Below, one piece after another: positions 20,384-29,190 of a stretch of 64,000 nt of DNA; positions within the stretch are counted from its first letter, which is position 1, and every line of letters begins with the position of its first letter. The notes under the pieces are model-generated. The model had not been told where the DNA came from and did not search any database. It was given only the letters and a program-made list of their open reading frames with translations. Source of the DNA: Amycolatopsis sulphurea. GTDB lineage: Bacteria > Actinomycetota > Actinomycetes > Mycobacteriales > Pseudonocardiaceae. The stretch covers positions 620,001-684,000 of the forward strand of contig NZ_PDJK01000001.1 in assembly GCF_002564045.1 (NCBI RefSeq), given 5' to 3'. Made by a program: the position numbers and the translations under genes.

Positions 20384-20444
20384 GTAGGGTCGGCCCGAGG
20401 CGCGGTGCTGGCCTTTCGTCCAGCTCGTTTCCTCAGGCCGCCCT

Positions 20445-20480
20445 CCGAACCCGCCGTGCCCATTTCTGAGCAACGGGCTC
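20445..20480 (-). ncRNA. Group II intron domain V
   Basis: A 36-nt hairpin starting GAGCCCG, with the AGC triad near its 5' end and a GAAA-like turn, closing with CGGGTTCGG. This is the catalytic heart of group II introns. It lies 61 nt before the 3' splice site, leaving room for domain VI, and just downstream of the maturase reading frame. Confidence 0.8.
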
Positions 20481-20507
20481 TCCACAAGTCCCCGCAGTGC
20501 GGGCGGT

Positions 20508-21996
20508 TCACCTCATGTTTGCGCTCGGCCAGGGCGAGGGGATCGCCGTTCCCCGGTATCGGTAGCGGGTGGTCCGCACCTTTGCCGGATCGAGCAGGAT
20601 CGCCTTGCCCTCGGCGGGCCACCAACCGCCGCCGCAGTAGCGGTGCCGGAGTTCCTTCCATGTGGCCCGGCGGTGTTTGCGTCGCAGCCATCCGAATACC
20701 TGTCGCCAGACGATGGCGCGCAGGTAGCGGAACGTCGCGTGCGACACCCCGGGCCGGAAGTAGGTGGTCCAGCCCCGCAGCAGCGAATTCAGTTGGTGCA
20801 GCAGGACTTCGAGCGGCAGATTCACGTTCTGCCAGCAGATCGTCTTTACCTTCGCGACCTTCGCGACGCAGGACCGCACGGCCTTCTTCGTCGGGTAGGT
20901 GTATACGTAGTGTTTGCTGGTGCCTCGCTTGCGGTGGCGCTGGATGCGCCAGCCGAGAAAGTCGAGACCCTCGTCGATGTGGAGCACTCCCGTCTTGTCC
21001 GGCGCGAGCCGAAGCCCGAGCCGGGACAGCACCTCGGCCACTTCGTCGAGCAGGGCCCGAGCGTGCGCCTTGGTGCCAGACACCATGATCGCGAAATCGT
21101 CGGCGTACCGGATCAACCGGACGTTGGCGAGTCCGTGACGGCGCCGTTTGGCTCGCTCGACGCGGCCTGCCCGTTGCCCGGCGAAGTGCTCGTCGAGCGC
21201 GGTCAGAGCCACGTTGGCCAGCAGCGGCGACAGGATGCCCCCTTGCGGGGCGCCCTTGCTTGTCTCCTGCAACTGCCCGGTCTCGGTGAGGATTCCGGCG
21301 TTGAGGAACGCCTTCACCAGGACCAGCACGCGCTTGTCTCCGATGCGCGCCCGCACCCTGTCCATCAGGGCCGGGTGCGAGATCTCGTCGAAGCATGCGG
21401 CGATGTCGGCTTCCAGGACCCATTCATAGGAATTGGTCGCGTAGTGCCGCATCTCGAACACCGCATCGTGTGCTCGCCGGTTCGGGCGGAAGCCGTACGA
21501 GCACGGATCGAAATCCGCCTCGAAGATCGGCTCCAGGACCAGCTTCAGCGATGCCTTGACCACCCGGTCCGCCACGGTCGCGATCCCGAGACGGCGGAGC
21601 TTGCCGTTCGCCTTCGGGATCATCCACTCGCGCACGGGGAGCGGCCGGAAGCTGCGGTCTTTGACAGCAGTTCGCAGCGCGTCGAGGAATCCCCCGACCC
21701 CGACCTTGGCCTCGATGGAGTAGGCCGACCGGCCATCCACTCCGGCTCGGCCGGGCACCTTTGTTGCCCCGCACCCGATCCCATGCCACCAACAGGAAGG
21801 CGGGATCGTGGACGAGATTGAACAGATCGTCGAACCTGCGATGAGGATCGTCGTTTGCCCACGCGTGCAGCTTGGTCTGGATTCCCCGTACCCGAAGCTC
21901 GGCCCTCGCGAGGGCCATCTCCAGTTCGTCAGTGTTCACCAACGTCTCCCGGCTTTCCAGTACGGTCGCTGCAGACTTGCTGGCCCCCTTCGCCAT
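20508..21996 (-). pseudogene. ltrA: Group II intron reverse transcriptase/maturase, frameshifted
   Basis: The intron-encoded protein starts MAKGASKSAATVLESRE at 21996 and reads to VAWDRVRGNKGAR. There a single extra base at about 21748-21757 shifts the frame; the rest continues from AGVDGRSAYSIEAKVG. The RT domain has PKANGKLRRLGIATV, GFRPNRRAHDA, QGGILSPLLANV and the catalytic YADD, and the maturase (X) region has LLRGWTTYFRPGVSH. No HNH endonuclease domain follows; the protein ends shortly after RYCGGGWWPAEGK. In normal copies the protein aids splicing and reverse-splices the intron into DNA. The frameshift should inactivate it unless it is a sequencing error. Confidence 0.87.
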
Positions 21997-22538
21997 GTGC
22001 GCGCCTCTCGCGCGCTCGGACTACTGCGGGGCCTCCGCCCCATCCCGCGGCCGTCAGCCGACGGTGGGCCTGCCCGCGGCCGGACTGGAGGTCCGGACGG
22101 AAGGGCGACCGGGGATGGTTCCCACGTTCACTCTGTGACCGATCGTCGAGGGAGGTGCCCAGCTGCTGTCCCGACAGCATCGCCACGACCACGCCGCAGG
22201 CTTTCACCGTGGCCTCCCCACCGACGACCTTGTCCGGCTTCGGAGTTGACGAGTCAGGCGACTCGCCACGCGCTGCTTCCCAGCCCATATCCACCAGGTT
22301 GGAGCTGGTTCGACGTCTACAGGGCTTTAGCACTGGTTCCTCTCGTGCACCTTCTCGTCTTGCTTGCCGAACCCGTGCCGTCTGGCAGTGCCAGCACGTC
22401 CCGGCGTTGTCAGGGCTGCTTGCCGCCCTCCCCGGCACCTCCCGGATCAGGCTGCCCTCAGCTTCACCGGACTGCTGCGACAGTCCGGAGGCGGAGTCCT
22501 TTCACCTCCACTCGGTCACAAAGCGCCTCGTGGCGCAC

Positions 22539-22967
22539 CAGGTCGTCGTCGAATCCGGCCAGCACGTCCAGCTCGGCCAGCGCGTCGTCGCAGACGTCGA
22601 CCGGGCGCAGTGTGTGCGGCAGGGAGCGGGCGGCGTCGGCGATGACGAATGCGTCCCGGGCGTCGGTTTTGGCGCGGCCGGGGTAGAGGTCGGCGATGCG
22701 GCGCATGGCCAGGCCGGGCAGGTAGGCGACCTGGTGCCCGGCGGCGCGGGCGACCGCGACCGGCAGCGCCCCGATGGTGGCCGGCTGGTCCACCACGACC
22801 AGCAGCGGTCCGTGCCGGGCGAGCTTGTCGAACAACGCCTTCAGCTTGGGTTCGGTGTTGGGCAGCGGCCCGTCGTGCAGGCGCTTCCCGTCCGGGTCCA
22901 GGCCGACCGCGTGATGGGCGCTTTTGCCGACATCCAGGCCGAGGAACACGCTGAAATCGCTGGTCAT
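22539..22967 (-). pseudogene. IS110-family transposase, 5' exon
   Basis: The N-terminal DEDD nuclease half: ATG at 22967 (MTSDFSVFLGLDVGKSAHH), acidic residues in GLDVGK, VVVDQPATIGA and AKTDARDA, and the conserved YLPGLAMRRIADLYPG. It stops at the intron after AGFDDDL. The first 143 codons are open and well conserved; the rest of the protein is in the 3' exon about 2.2 kb away. A longer upstream open frame exists, but this ATG matches the family N-terminus. Confidence 0.88.
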
Positions 22968-23082
22968 CCACCACGCCGTTCGGTCGTCGCCGGTGATCGC
23001 CGGTCGGGCATCGACGGCCGGCACCCACGTTATGGCGAGACCTGCCGCGCCGGCGGTCATGTCCCTAAAAGCGGTCGTTCGA

Positions 23083-23102
23083 TGTCACCGGGCCCGGTGA
23101 CA
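23083..23102. repeat. 20-bp perfect palindrome upstream of the IS110 transposase
   Basis: TGTCACCGGGCCCGGTGACA is a perfect palindrome about 115 nt upstream of the transposase start. In IS110 elements the non-coding end upstream of the transposase encodes the structured bridge RNA, so this could be part of that RNA or mark the element end. It could also be a chance operator-like site. Confidence 0.4.
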
Positions 23103-23700
23103 CCACCCCCCGGATCATGCCTGCGACTGGGGGACAAAGTCATGCCGATCCCGGCGACCACAGCCTCTGGTCCAAAGGGCCGCGAGAACGATAACGGGGG
23201 GTTGCGGGCGTTCGGGGCGGATCACGTGCAACCGTCGGTTGGCTTGGTGGGCGTGGATGACGACGCGTTCGCGCGCTGGTGCAGCCGGAGCACGAGGTCT
23301 CCGCATCGGAGAAATTGCTGTCGTGCGGCGAATCAACCGTGACTGCCAGCGGTCAGGAGCCAGCGCTCGTGACAGATGTCCGTTGACGGTAAGAATGGGC
23401 GACTGATCGGCTTCGCTGTGATCGTGGCGGTGGAATTTCAGTTCCAGCGCATGTCCGTATCTGTCGGACGATCATCGCTGTGCGTGTTCGGGGTGCCGGA
23501 ACGATTCGGCACGCCAGTCGTCGTAGACGACGAGGCAGCCGGGGCCGCCACGCCGCGCCCGGCGCGAAGCGCTCCAAGCTGGCGGACCGACTCTGTCGGA
23601 AGCCAGGAACATGCGTGAGCCTTAATTGGTACGCCGATCTATGTCGACGGCCTGTCTCTGACGCCGTGGTCCAAAAATGGCCACGGACGAATCGTCGGCC
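23103..23700. other. Stretch without a supported gene
   Basis: About 600 nt between the IS110 element and the pdxS terminator. Short open frames exist on both strands, but none shows a recognisable family, a convincing ribosome binding site, or codon bias like its neighbours. It may include the distal end of the IS and decayed host sequence. Confidence 0.5.
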
Positions 23701-23742
23701 TGCGCGAGCGGTGAAGGGTTTCCACTCTTCACCGCTCGCGCA
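23701..23742 (-). terminator. Hairpin terminator after pdxS
   Basis: A perfect 16-bp stem (TGCGCGAGCGGTGAAG pairing with CTTCACCGCTCGCGCA) around a 10-nt loop, 34 nt past the pdxS stop. There is no long T tract, as is usual in high-GC actinomycetes. Confidence 0.75.
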
Positions 23743-23775
23743 GGGAGACGAGGCAAACAGGGCGGAAGTCGACCG

Positions 23776-24726
23776 TCACCAACCCCGCTCGGCCAGCCGA
23801 TGCGGCTCCGGCAGCTCCTCGACGTTGATCCCCACCATCGCCTCGCCCAGTCCGCGTGAGACCTTCGCCAGCACGTCCGGGTCGTCGTAGAAGGTGGTCG
23901 CCTTGACGATCGCCTCGGCGCGCTGGGACGGGTTGCCGGACTTGAAGATGCCCGAGCCGACGAACACGCCCTCCGCGCCCAGCTGCATCATCATCGCCGC
24001 GTCGGCCGGGGTGGCGATGCCGCCGGCGGTGAACAGCACGACGGGCAGCTTGCCCGCCTCGGCGACCTCCTTCACCAGCTCGTACGGCGCCTGCAGCTCC
24101 TTCGCGGCGACGAACAGCTCGTCCTCGGGCAGGGACTGCAGCCGCCGGATCTCGCCGCGGATCTTGCGCATGTGGGTGGTGGCGTTGGAGACGTCGCCGG
24201 TGCCGGCCTCGCCCTTCGAGCGGATCATCGCCGCGCCCTCGGTGATCCGGCGCAGGGCCTCGCCGAGGTTGGTCGCCCCGCACACGAACGGCACGGTGAA
24301 CGCCCACTTGTCGATGTGGTTCGCGTAGTCGGCGGGGGTGAGCACCTCGGATTCGTCGATGTAGTCCACGCCGAGCGACTGCAGCACCTGCGCTTCGACG
24401 AAGTGGCCGATCCGGGCCTTGGCCATCACCGGGATCGACACCGTCTCGATGATGCCGTCGATCAGGTCCGGGTCGCTCATCCGGGCGACCCCGCCCTGCG
24501 CGCGGATGTCGGCGGGCACGCGCTCGAGCGCCATCACCGCGACCGCGCCGGCGTCCTCGGCGATCTTGGCCTGCTCGGCGGTGACCACGTCCATGATCAC
24601 GCCGCCCTTGAGCATCTCCGCCATCCCGCGCTTGACCTTGGCGGTACCGGTGACGGACTGGGGTTCGGCGCTTTGCTGCTGCGACACCTTGCGGGCCTTT
24701 CTCGGGGAGGGTGCTGCTGGATTCAC
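23776..24726 (-). CDS. pdxS: Pyridoxal 5'-phosphate synthase, PdxS subunit
   Basis: PdxS condenses ribose 5-phosphate, glyceraldehyde 3-phosphate and ammonia into pyridoxal phosphate, with ammonia from PdxT. The sequence shows the TIM-barrel hallmarks: [48 protein letters not shown] and [13 protein letters not shown] (the two active-site lysine regions), and [15 protein letters not shown]. The 316-aa length includes a slightly long N-terminus; an in-frame GTG at [10 protein letters not shown] is an alternative start. It is transcribed away from pdxT, which is unusual because the two are often co-directional. Confidence 0.97.
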   Translation of the reverse strand: MNPAAPSPRKARKVSQQQSAEPQSVTGTAKVKRGMAEMLKGGVIMDVVTAEQAKIAEDAGAVAVMALERVPADIRAQGGVARMSDPDLIDGIIETVSIPVMAKARIGHFVEAQVLQSLGVDYIDESEVLTPADYANHIDKWAFTVPFVCGATNLGEALRRITEGAAMIRSKGEAGTGDVSNATTHMRKIRGEIRRLQSLPEDELFVAAKELQAPYELVKEVAEAGKLPVVLFTAGGIATPADAAMMMQLGAEGVFVGSGIFKSGNPSQRAEAIVKATTFYDDPDVLAKVSRGLGEAMVGINVEELPEPHRLAERGW

Positions 24727-25040
24727 CCACCAGGGTAGGACTCAGGTGGACTGCCGACGCAGGCCAGTACGCGGATATCTTGAAAGGCCACTCCTCGGTT
24801 CGCGTACCCGTCGTCTGTGCGGGCGATAGGTTCTGACCTGCGAGTATTCTGGTGGAGGAGGTGTCGTCCGGGTGTCCGGCCGGGCGGGAAGGGTCCTCGG
24901 CAAGTGGCCACTGGTGGCGGATTCCGGCAGTCCACTTCGGGCCGCGGACACCCGTCCGGGCCGGGTGGCCGGTGCCGCCCTGGCCGGGATGGCCGCGGGT
25001 GGTCCCCCTAAGCTGGGGTGAACGTCTTTCGGGAGGTCGG
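24727..25040. promoter_or_regulatory. Divergent promoter region of pdxS and pdxT
   Basis: The 314-nt gap between the divergent pdxS and pdxT starts must contain both promoters. An AGATAT-containing stretch near 24772-24782 lies on the pdxS side. No MocR-type (PdxR) regulator gene is adjacent, and no clear operator repeat is visible. Confidence 0.35.
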
Positions 25041-25685
25041 GTGACGACGGTTTCGGGAACACGGCCGGTGGTCGGTGTGCTCGCCCTGCAGGGTGCCGTG
25101 CGCGAGCACGTCGCGATGCTGGAGCGTGCCGGTGCCCGGGCGGTCCCGGTGCGCCGCCCGGCCGAGCTGTCCGAAGTGGACGGCCTGGTGCTGCCCGGCG
25201 GCGAGTCCACCACGATGTCGCGGCTGCTGGAGACCTTCGAGCTGCTGGAGCCGGTGCGCGCGCGGATCGCCGGCGGGCTGCCCGCGTTCGGTTCCTGCGC
25301 GGGGCTGATCCTGCTGGCCCGCCAGGTGCTCGACGGGCGCCCGGACCAGCGGCAGCTCGGCGGGCTCGACGTGGTCGTGCGGCGCAACGCCTTCGGCAGG
25401 CAGGTCGATTCGTTCGAGGCCGACCTGCCGATCACGGGCGTGCCCGGCGGGCCGGTGCGCGCGGTGTTCATCCGCGCCCCGTGGGTGGAAAAGGCCGCGG
25501 GCGGCGTCGAAGTGCTGGCCACCGTGCCCGGCCCGGCCGATCCGGATACCGGCCCGGACGGGCCGCGGGTGGCTAGGATCGTCGCCGTCCGGCAGGGGGC
25601 GGTGCTCGCCACGGCGTTCCACCCGGAGATCACCGGGGACGAACGGCTGCACCGGCTGTTCGTCGGACTCGTGCGGGAAGCCTGA
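25041..25685 (+). CDS. pdxT: PLP synthase glutaminase subunit PdxT
   Basis: A 214-aa glutamine amidotransferase that feeds ammonia to PdxS. The GTG start follows a GGGAGG sequence and yields [17 protein letters not shown]. The family motifs are present: [12 protein letters not shown], the cysteine nucleophile in [10 protein letters not shown], and the C-terminal HPEIT supplying His and Glu. It leads the yebC-ruvCAB gene string on the plus strand. Confidence 0.97.
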   Translation: MTTVSGTRPVVGVLALQGAVREHVAMLERAGARAVPVRRPAELSEVDGLVLPGGESTTMSRLLETFELLEPVRARIAGGLPAFGSCAGLILLARQVLDGRPDQRQLGGLDVVVRRNAFGRQVDSFEADLPITGVPGGPVRAVFIRAPWVEKAAGGVEVLATVPGPADPDTGPDGPRVARIVAVRQGAVLATAFHPEITGDERLHRLFVGLVREA

Positions 25686-25737
25686 GCAGGGAGCGCGGCG
25701 CCGGGAGGCGGGCGGACGCGGAATAGATGGAGGAGAG

Positions 25738-26487
25738 ATGAGCGGCCACTCCAAGTGGGCCACGACGAAGCACAAGAAGGCGAACCTCGACGCCAAGCGG
25801 GGCAAGCTCTTCGCGCGGCTGATCAAGAACATCGAGGTGGCCGCCCGTACCGGCGGGGGTGACCCGGACGGCAACCCCACGCTGTACGACGCCATCCAGA
25901 AGGCCAAGCGGAACTCGGTCCCGCAGGACAACATCGAGCGCGCCCGCAAGCGCGGCGCCGGGGAAGAGGCCGGCGGCGCGGACTGGCAGAACATCACCTA
26001 CGAGGGCTACGGGCCCAACGGTGTCGCCGTGCTCATCGAATGCCTGACCGACAACAAGAACCGGGCCGCGATGGAGGTGCGCACCGCCCTCACCCGCAAC
26101 AACGGCTCGCTCGCCGACCCGGGCTCGGTGGCCTACATGTTCACCCGCAAGGGTGTGGTGATCATGCCCAAGGCGGACGCGACCGAGGACGACGTGCTGA
26201 TGGCGGTGCTCGACGCTGGTGCCGAGGAGGTCAACGACCTCGACGAGAACTTCGAGATCGTCTCCGAGGGCACCGACCTGGTCCCGGTGCGCAAAGCGCT
26301 GCAGGACGCCGGATTCGAGTACGAGTCGGCCGACCTGACCTTCCTGCCCTCGGTGAGCGTCCAGCTCGACGTCGACGGCGCGAAGAAGATCTTCAAGCTG
26401 ATCGACGCCCTCGAAGACTGCGACGACGTGCAGAACGTGTACGCGAACTTCGACGTCTCGGACGAGGTCATGGCGGAGGTCGACTGA
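25738..26487 (+). CDS. yebC: YebC/PmpR family protein (TACO1-like)
   Basis: A 249-aa member of the YebC/TACO1 family, beginning [20 protein letters not shown] with GGAGGAGAG just before the ATG. Conserved blocks include [31 protein letters not shown] and the acidic loops [19 protein letters not shown]. Family members have been linked to transcription regulation and to translation through difficult motifs. It sits 52 nt downstream of pdxT and upstream of the ruv genes, a conserved order in actinobacteria. Confidence 0.96.
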   Translation: MSGHSKWATTKHKKANLDAKRGKLFARLIKNIEVAARTGGGDPDGNPTLYDAIQKAKRNSVPQDNIERARKRGAGEEAGGADWQNITYEGYGPNGVAVLIECLTDNKNRAAMEVRTALTRNNGSLADPGSVAYMFTRKGVVIMPKADATEDDVLMAVLDAGAEEVNDLDENFEIVSEGTDLVPVRKALQDAGFEYESADLTFLPSVSVQLDVDGAKKIFKLIDALEDCDDVQNVYANFDVSDEVMAEVD

Positions 26488-26564
26488 CCTGCCCGCGCTG
26501 GGTGAGTTCCCGGATCCGGCCGAGCCGGTGACCTCAATGGACTGATCCAGTGCGCGAAGCCACC

Positions 26565-26594
26565 GTCGCGGCTCGGGACATCCCGGGCCGCGAC
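26565..26594 (+). terminator. Terminator after yebC
   Basis: A 14-bp stem (GTCGCGGCTCGGGA with TCCCGGGCCGCGAC, one G-T pair) with a 2-nt centre, followed by the T-rich TGTTCTTTCT. This fits an intrinsic terminator for the pdxT-yebC transcript. Confidence 0.7.
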
Positions 26595-26707
26595 TGTTCT
26601 TTCTCCGCCGATTTTGTGGTGTGCTGCAACGGAAATCGCGAAACTCCTTGGCCGGCGCGGAAGAACTGCGGCGCGGGGACTGGGTTCGGCGGCGCGGGTG
26701 CGGCACA

Positions 26708-27229
26708 ATGGCGGCCGTGACGACCCCAGCCCTGAGTGCCGAAGACCAGAGCCTGATCGCGTGGATCGAATCCCAGGCAAGGGAACGGGGCAACGCGGTG
26801 ATCTCCGTCCAGCCGGACGAACAGGGCGCGGGTTACTGCTTCACCGCGTGCGCATGGGCGTTGCACAACGTGCCGGAGGCGGTCGTGCTCGGCCTGCCCG
26901 GCCAGATGGGCTCGATCCTGCTGGACGCCTATGTCGATCGCGCGGCCAACGGCGAGATCTTCGAGGTCGGCAAGCGCTACGACGATTTCTTCGACGGCGC
27001 GCCGGTCGTGTTCGAGCGGGTGGCCAAGGGTCATTACCCGGAGTACTTCGGATCCGCGTTCCTGGTCTACCCCGACGGTGACTTCCCGGCACTGCAGCTG
27101 ATCGTCGCCACCCCCGATGGGCATTTTCCCTGGCAGGACACCGCGCCCGAGGGTTTCGCGCAGTGGCAGCTGGTGCTCACCGAGAGCGGAGCGCCGGAAA
27201 GCTGGACCCCGGGCGTCGACGGCCCCTGA
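26708..27229 (+). CDS. DUF4262-like protein
   Basis: A 173-aa protein with the layout of DUF4262: a central GLPGQMGSILLDAYVDRA, then YDDFFDGAPVVFERV, YFGSAFLVYPDGDFPALQLI and the closing GHFPWQ. The function is unknown. The ATG (MAAVTTPALS) is chosen because the 29 codons upstream look unlike protein and overlap a terminator region. The gene interrupts the usual yebC-ruvC adjacency and is followed by a long palindrome. Confidence 0.75.
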   Translation: MAAVTTPALSAEDQSLIAWIESQARERGNAVISVQPDEQGAGYCFTACAWALHNVPEAVVLGLPGQMGSILLDAYVDRAANGEIFEVGKRYDDFFDGAPVVFERVAKGHYPEYFGSAFLVYPDGDFPALQLIVATPDGHFPWQDTAPEGFAQWQLVLTESGAPESWTPGVDGP

Positions 27230-27241
27230 CCTCTGCCGAAA

Positions 27242-27296
27242 GGCTGTGAAGGGGCCCTTCACGGACTCAGAGTCCGTGAAGGGCCCCTTCACAGCC
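27242..27296. repeat. 55-bp perfect palindrome, GTGAAGGGGCCCTTCAC type
   Basis: Two 27-bp arms around one A: GGCTGTGAAGGGGCCCTTCAC, then GGACTC-A-GAGTCC, then the mirror. Each arm contains the smaller palindrome GTGAAGGGGCCCTTCAC. It lies 12 nt after the DUF4262 stop and probably ends transcription. It has no flanking CAGGGT...GGCAAAGT termini, so it is a solitary core of the repeat family found at 34-61 kb. Confidence 0.85.
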
Positions 27297-27409
27297 CTCT
27301 CCGGGCGCCGGGCCGGGATCGTCCGGGCGGGCGTGTCCGTCGGCGGTGGCGCGAGGGCGACCGCTAGCCTGCATGTCGAACGGATGTTCGCGCGGGTGAA
27401 GGAGAACGG

Positions 27410-28594
27410 GTGCGGGTGCTCGGGGTCGACCCCGGACTGACCAGGTGCGGCCTGGGGATCGTCGACGGCGGCAAGGGCCGGTCCGTGCGCCCGGTCGCGG
27501 TCGGGGTGGTGCGCACGCCCGCCGGTACCGACCTCGCGCAGCGGCTGCTCGGCGTCGCCGACGAGGTGGAGCGCTGGCTCGACCGGTACCGCCCGGCGGC
27601 GGTGGCCGTGGAACGGGTGTTCGCCCAGCACAACGTGCGCACCGCGATGGGTACCGCGCAGGCGGGCGGCGTGGTCGCGCTGGCCGCCGCCCGGCGCGGG
27701 CTGCCGGTCGTGTTCCACACCCCGAGCGAGGTCAAGGCCGCGGTCACCGGATCCGGACGGGCGGACAAGGCCCAGGTCACCGCGATGGTGATGCGCCTGC
27801 TCGGACTCGAGGTCAAACCCCAACCGGCGGACGCGGCGGACGCGCTCGCGCTGGCCATCTGCCACCTCTGGCGGGAACCGATGCGGGTCCGGCTCGCCGA
27901 AGCCGAGCGGCGCGCGGCCGAACTGGCCCGCGGGCACAAGGCCCGGCTGGCCGCGGCGGCCAGACAGACCGGAGCGGCGAAGCCGCCGAACGGGTCCCTC
28001 AAGCATCGGGCCGGTTCTGCGCCACGGGCCGGAATCGCCAAGCCACAGGCCGGATTGCCGCGGGAGATCGGGGCGCGGCCTCGGCGGGCCGAGCTCCCGT
28101 CGCGGGAAGCCGACGGGACGAGGCCGGAGGTTGGATCTCGGCAGGAGCTCGGCGAGTCTCTGCAGCCGGAGGCCGGGGCTGAGGAACCCCGGGGTGGATT
28201 TCGGCAGGAACTTGGGGAATCTCTGCGGCGGGAGGCCGGGGCCGAGAAACCCAGGGGCAGATCTCAGCAGCAGTCTGGTGAGCCTCTTCGGTCGCAGGCG
28301 GGACTCCCACAGCAGGAGCCCGGGTCGCCGGATCCGCAAGCCGGGTCGTCGATGCACCAGACCGAGCCACCGCAGAGAAAGACCCGGCCTCCGGCCCCGC
28401 AGGCGAGGGCTTCGAAGCTCCAGGCTGCGCCGCCCCTGGACCAGCAGCCGGACACCTCGAAGCTCCAGGCCGCGCCTCCGGCGTCGACCGAGCCTCCAGG
28501 TCAGCAGCCTGATACCTCGATGCACCAGACCGAAACCCCTCCGCGCCGACCCGGCCCCCCGAAGAAGCAGGACGAAACAGGAGCACCACGATGA
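27410..28594 (+). CDS. ruvC: Holliday junction endonuclease RuvC with a long C-terminal tail
   Basis: Residues 1-165 form a normal Ruv[13 protein letters not shown] with the first catalytic Asp, [10 protein letters not shown] with Glu, and the C-terminal acidic pair in [15 protein letters not shown]. The enzyme cuts Holliday junctions made by RuvAB. The GTG start has AAGGAGA 4 nt upstream. Unusually, about 220 residues of Pro/Gln/Glu/Arg-rich sequence follow; ordinary RuvC ends near 170-190. The tail contains degenerate repeats such as [16 protein letters not shown] twice, and [13 protein letters not shown] and [11 protein letters not shown]. The stop overlaps the ruvA start as ATGA. The tail has open-frame GC bias and looks expressed; its role is unknown. 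Confidence 0.95.
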   Translation: MRVLGVDPGLTRCGLGIVDGGKGRSVRPVAVGVVRTPAGTDLAQRLLGVADEVERWLDRYRPAAVAVERVFAQHNVRTAMGTAQAGGVVALAAARRGLPVVFHTPSEVKAAVTGSGRADKAQVTAMVMRLLGLEVKPQPADAADALALAICHLWREPMRVRLAEAERRAAELARGHKARLAAAARQTGAAKPPNGSLKHRAGSAPRAGIAKPQAGLPREIGARPRRAELPSREADGTRPEVGSRQELGESLQPEAGAEEPRGGFRQELGESLRREAGAEKPRGRSQQQSGEPLRSQAGLPQQEPGSPDPQAGSSMHQTEPPQRKTRPPAPQARASKLQAAPPLDQQPDTSKLQAAPPASTEPPGQQPDTSMHQTETPPRRPGPPKKQDETGAPR

Positions 28595-29187
28595 TCTCCT
28601 CGGTACGCGGCGAAGTGCTGTCCGTCGGGCTCGACCACGTGGTGGTCGAGGTCGGCGGGGTCGGCCTCGCCGTGCAGGCCACCCCGGCGACGCTGGCCAC
28701 GCTGCGCCGCGGCGAGCAGGCGCGGCTGCACACCGCGCTGGTCGTGCGGGAAGACTCGTTGACCCTCTTCGGGTTCGCGGAGGAGGACGCGCGGGAGCTG
28801 TTCGGCCTGCTGCAGACCGTCTCCGGGATCGGGCCGCGGCTCGCGCTGGCCACGCTCGCCGTGCTGGAACCGGACAAGCTGCGGGCGGCGCTGGTCGAAG
28901 GGAACATCACCGTGCTCACGCAGGTGCCCGGCATCGGCCGCAAGGGCGCCGAACGGCTCAGCCTGGAGCTGCGCGACAAGGTCACCGCGCTCGGCGGGAC
29001 GGGGGACGTCCCGGTCGTCGCTGCGCCAGGGGCGTTGCGCGGCGAGGTGGTGGAGGCGCTGTCCGGCCTCGGCTTCCCGGCCAAGCAGGCGGAACAGGCC
29101 GTCGACCGGGTGCTCGGCGAAGGGGAGGGGCACACCACCTCCTCGGTGCTGCGTGCCGCGCTCGCCGTGCTCGGCCGTAAGCAGTAG
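28591..29187 (+). CDS. ruvA: Holliday junction DNA-binding protein RuvA
   Basis: A 198-aa RuvA. Domain I has the OB-fold beginning [21 protein letters not shown]. The two helix-hairpin-helix motifs are [17 protein letters not shown] and [19 protein letters not shown]. The C-terminal domain III that contacts RuvB is [20 protein letters not shown]. The start overlaps the ruvC stop (ATGA), and ruvB begins 3 nt after its stop, so the three are one operon. Confidence 0.98.
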   Translation: MISSVRGEVLSVGLDHVVVEVGGVGLAVQATPATLATLRRGEQARLHTALVVREDSLTLFGFAEEDARELFGLLQTVSGIGPRLALATLAVLEPDKLRAALVEGNITVLTQVPGIGRKGAERLSLELRDKVTALGGTGDVPVVAAPGALRGEVVEALSGLGFPAKQAEQAVDRVLGEGEGHTTSSVLRAALAVLGRKQ

Positions 29188-29190
29188 CCG

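Larger units (their letters stand above)
20384..22538 (-). mobile_element. Group II intron inserted in the IS110 transposase gene
   Basis: On the minus strand the intron begins GTGCGCC at 22538 and ends CCCTAC at 20384, fitting the GUGYG...AY boundary rule. Joining the flanks gives FDDDL followed by AGEATRISN, the continuous transposase sequence, and the 5' exon is exactly 143 codons. A domain V hairpin sits at 20445-20480 and a presumed domain VI follows. A reverse transcriptase/maturase gene lies in the expected internal position. The 2,155-bp length is normal. The intron has the same orientation as the host gene, so splicing could restore the transcript. Confidence 0.88.
19740..23102 (-). 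mobile_element. IS110-family insertion sequence, split by a group II intron
   Basis: The unit contains an IS110-type transposase in two exons separated by a group II intron. Outer ends are approximate: the left limit is set just beyond the transposase stop, and the right limit is set at a 20-bp palindrome upstream of the transposase start, because IS110 elements lack inverted repeats. It separates the biosynthetic cluster from the housekeeping genes. The transposase has a single-base frameshift and appears shorter than family members, so the element is probably immobile. Confidence 0.8.

Noticed and set aside
23729..25633. Long minus-strand open frame covering pdxS flank and pdxT
   Set aside because: It is antisense to pdxT and in a wrong frame over pdxS, with Ala/Arg/Gly-rich shadow composition typical of high-GC DNA.
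27242..27296. MITE-like element at this palindrome
   Set aside because: No CAGGGT...GGCAAAGT ends and no flanking direct repeat; it is only the core hairpin.
26534..28525. 663-codon minus-strand open frame over DUF4262 and ruvC
   Set aside because: Antisense shadow of real genes; no motif or ribosome binding site.
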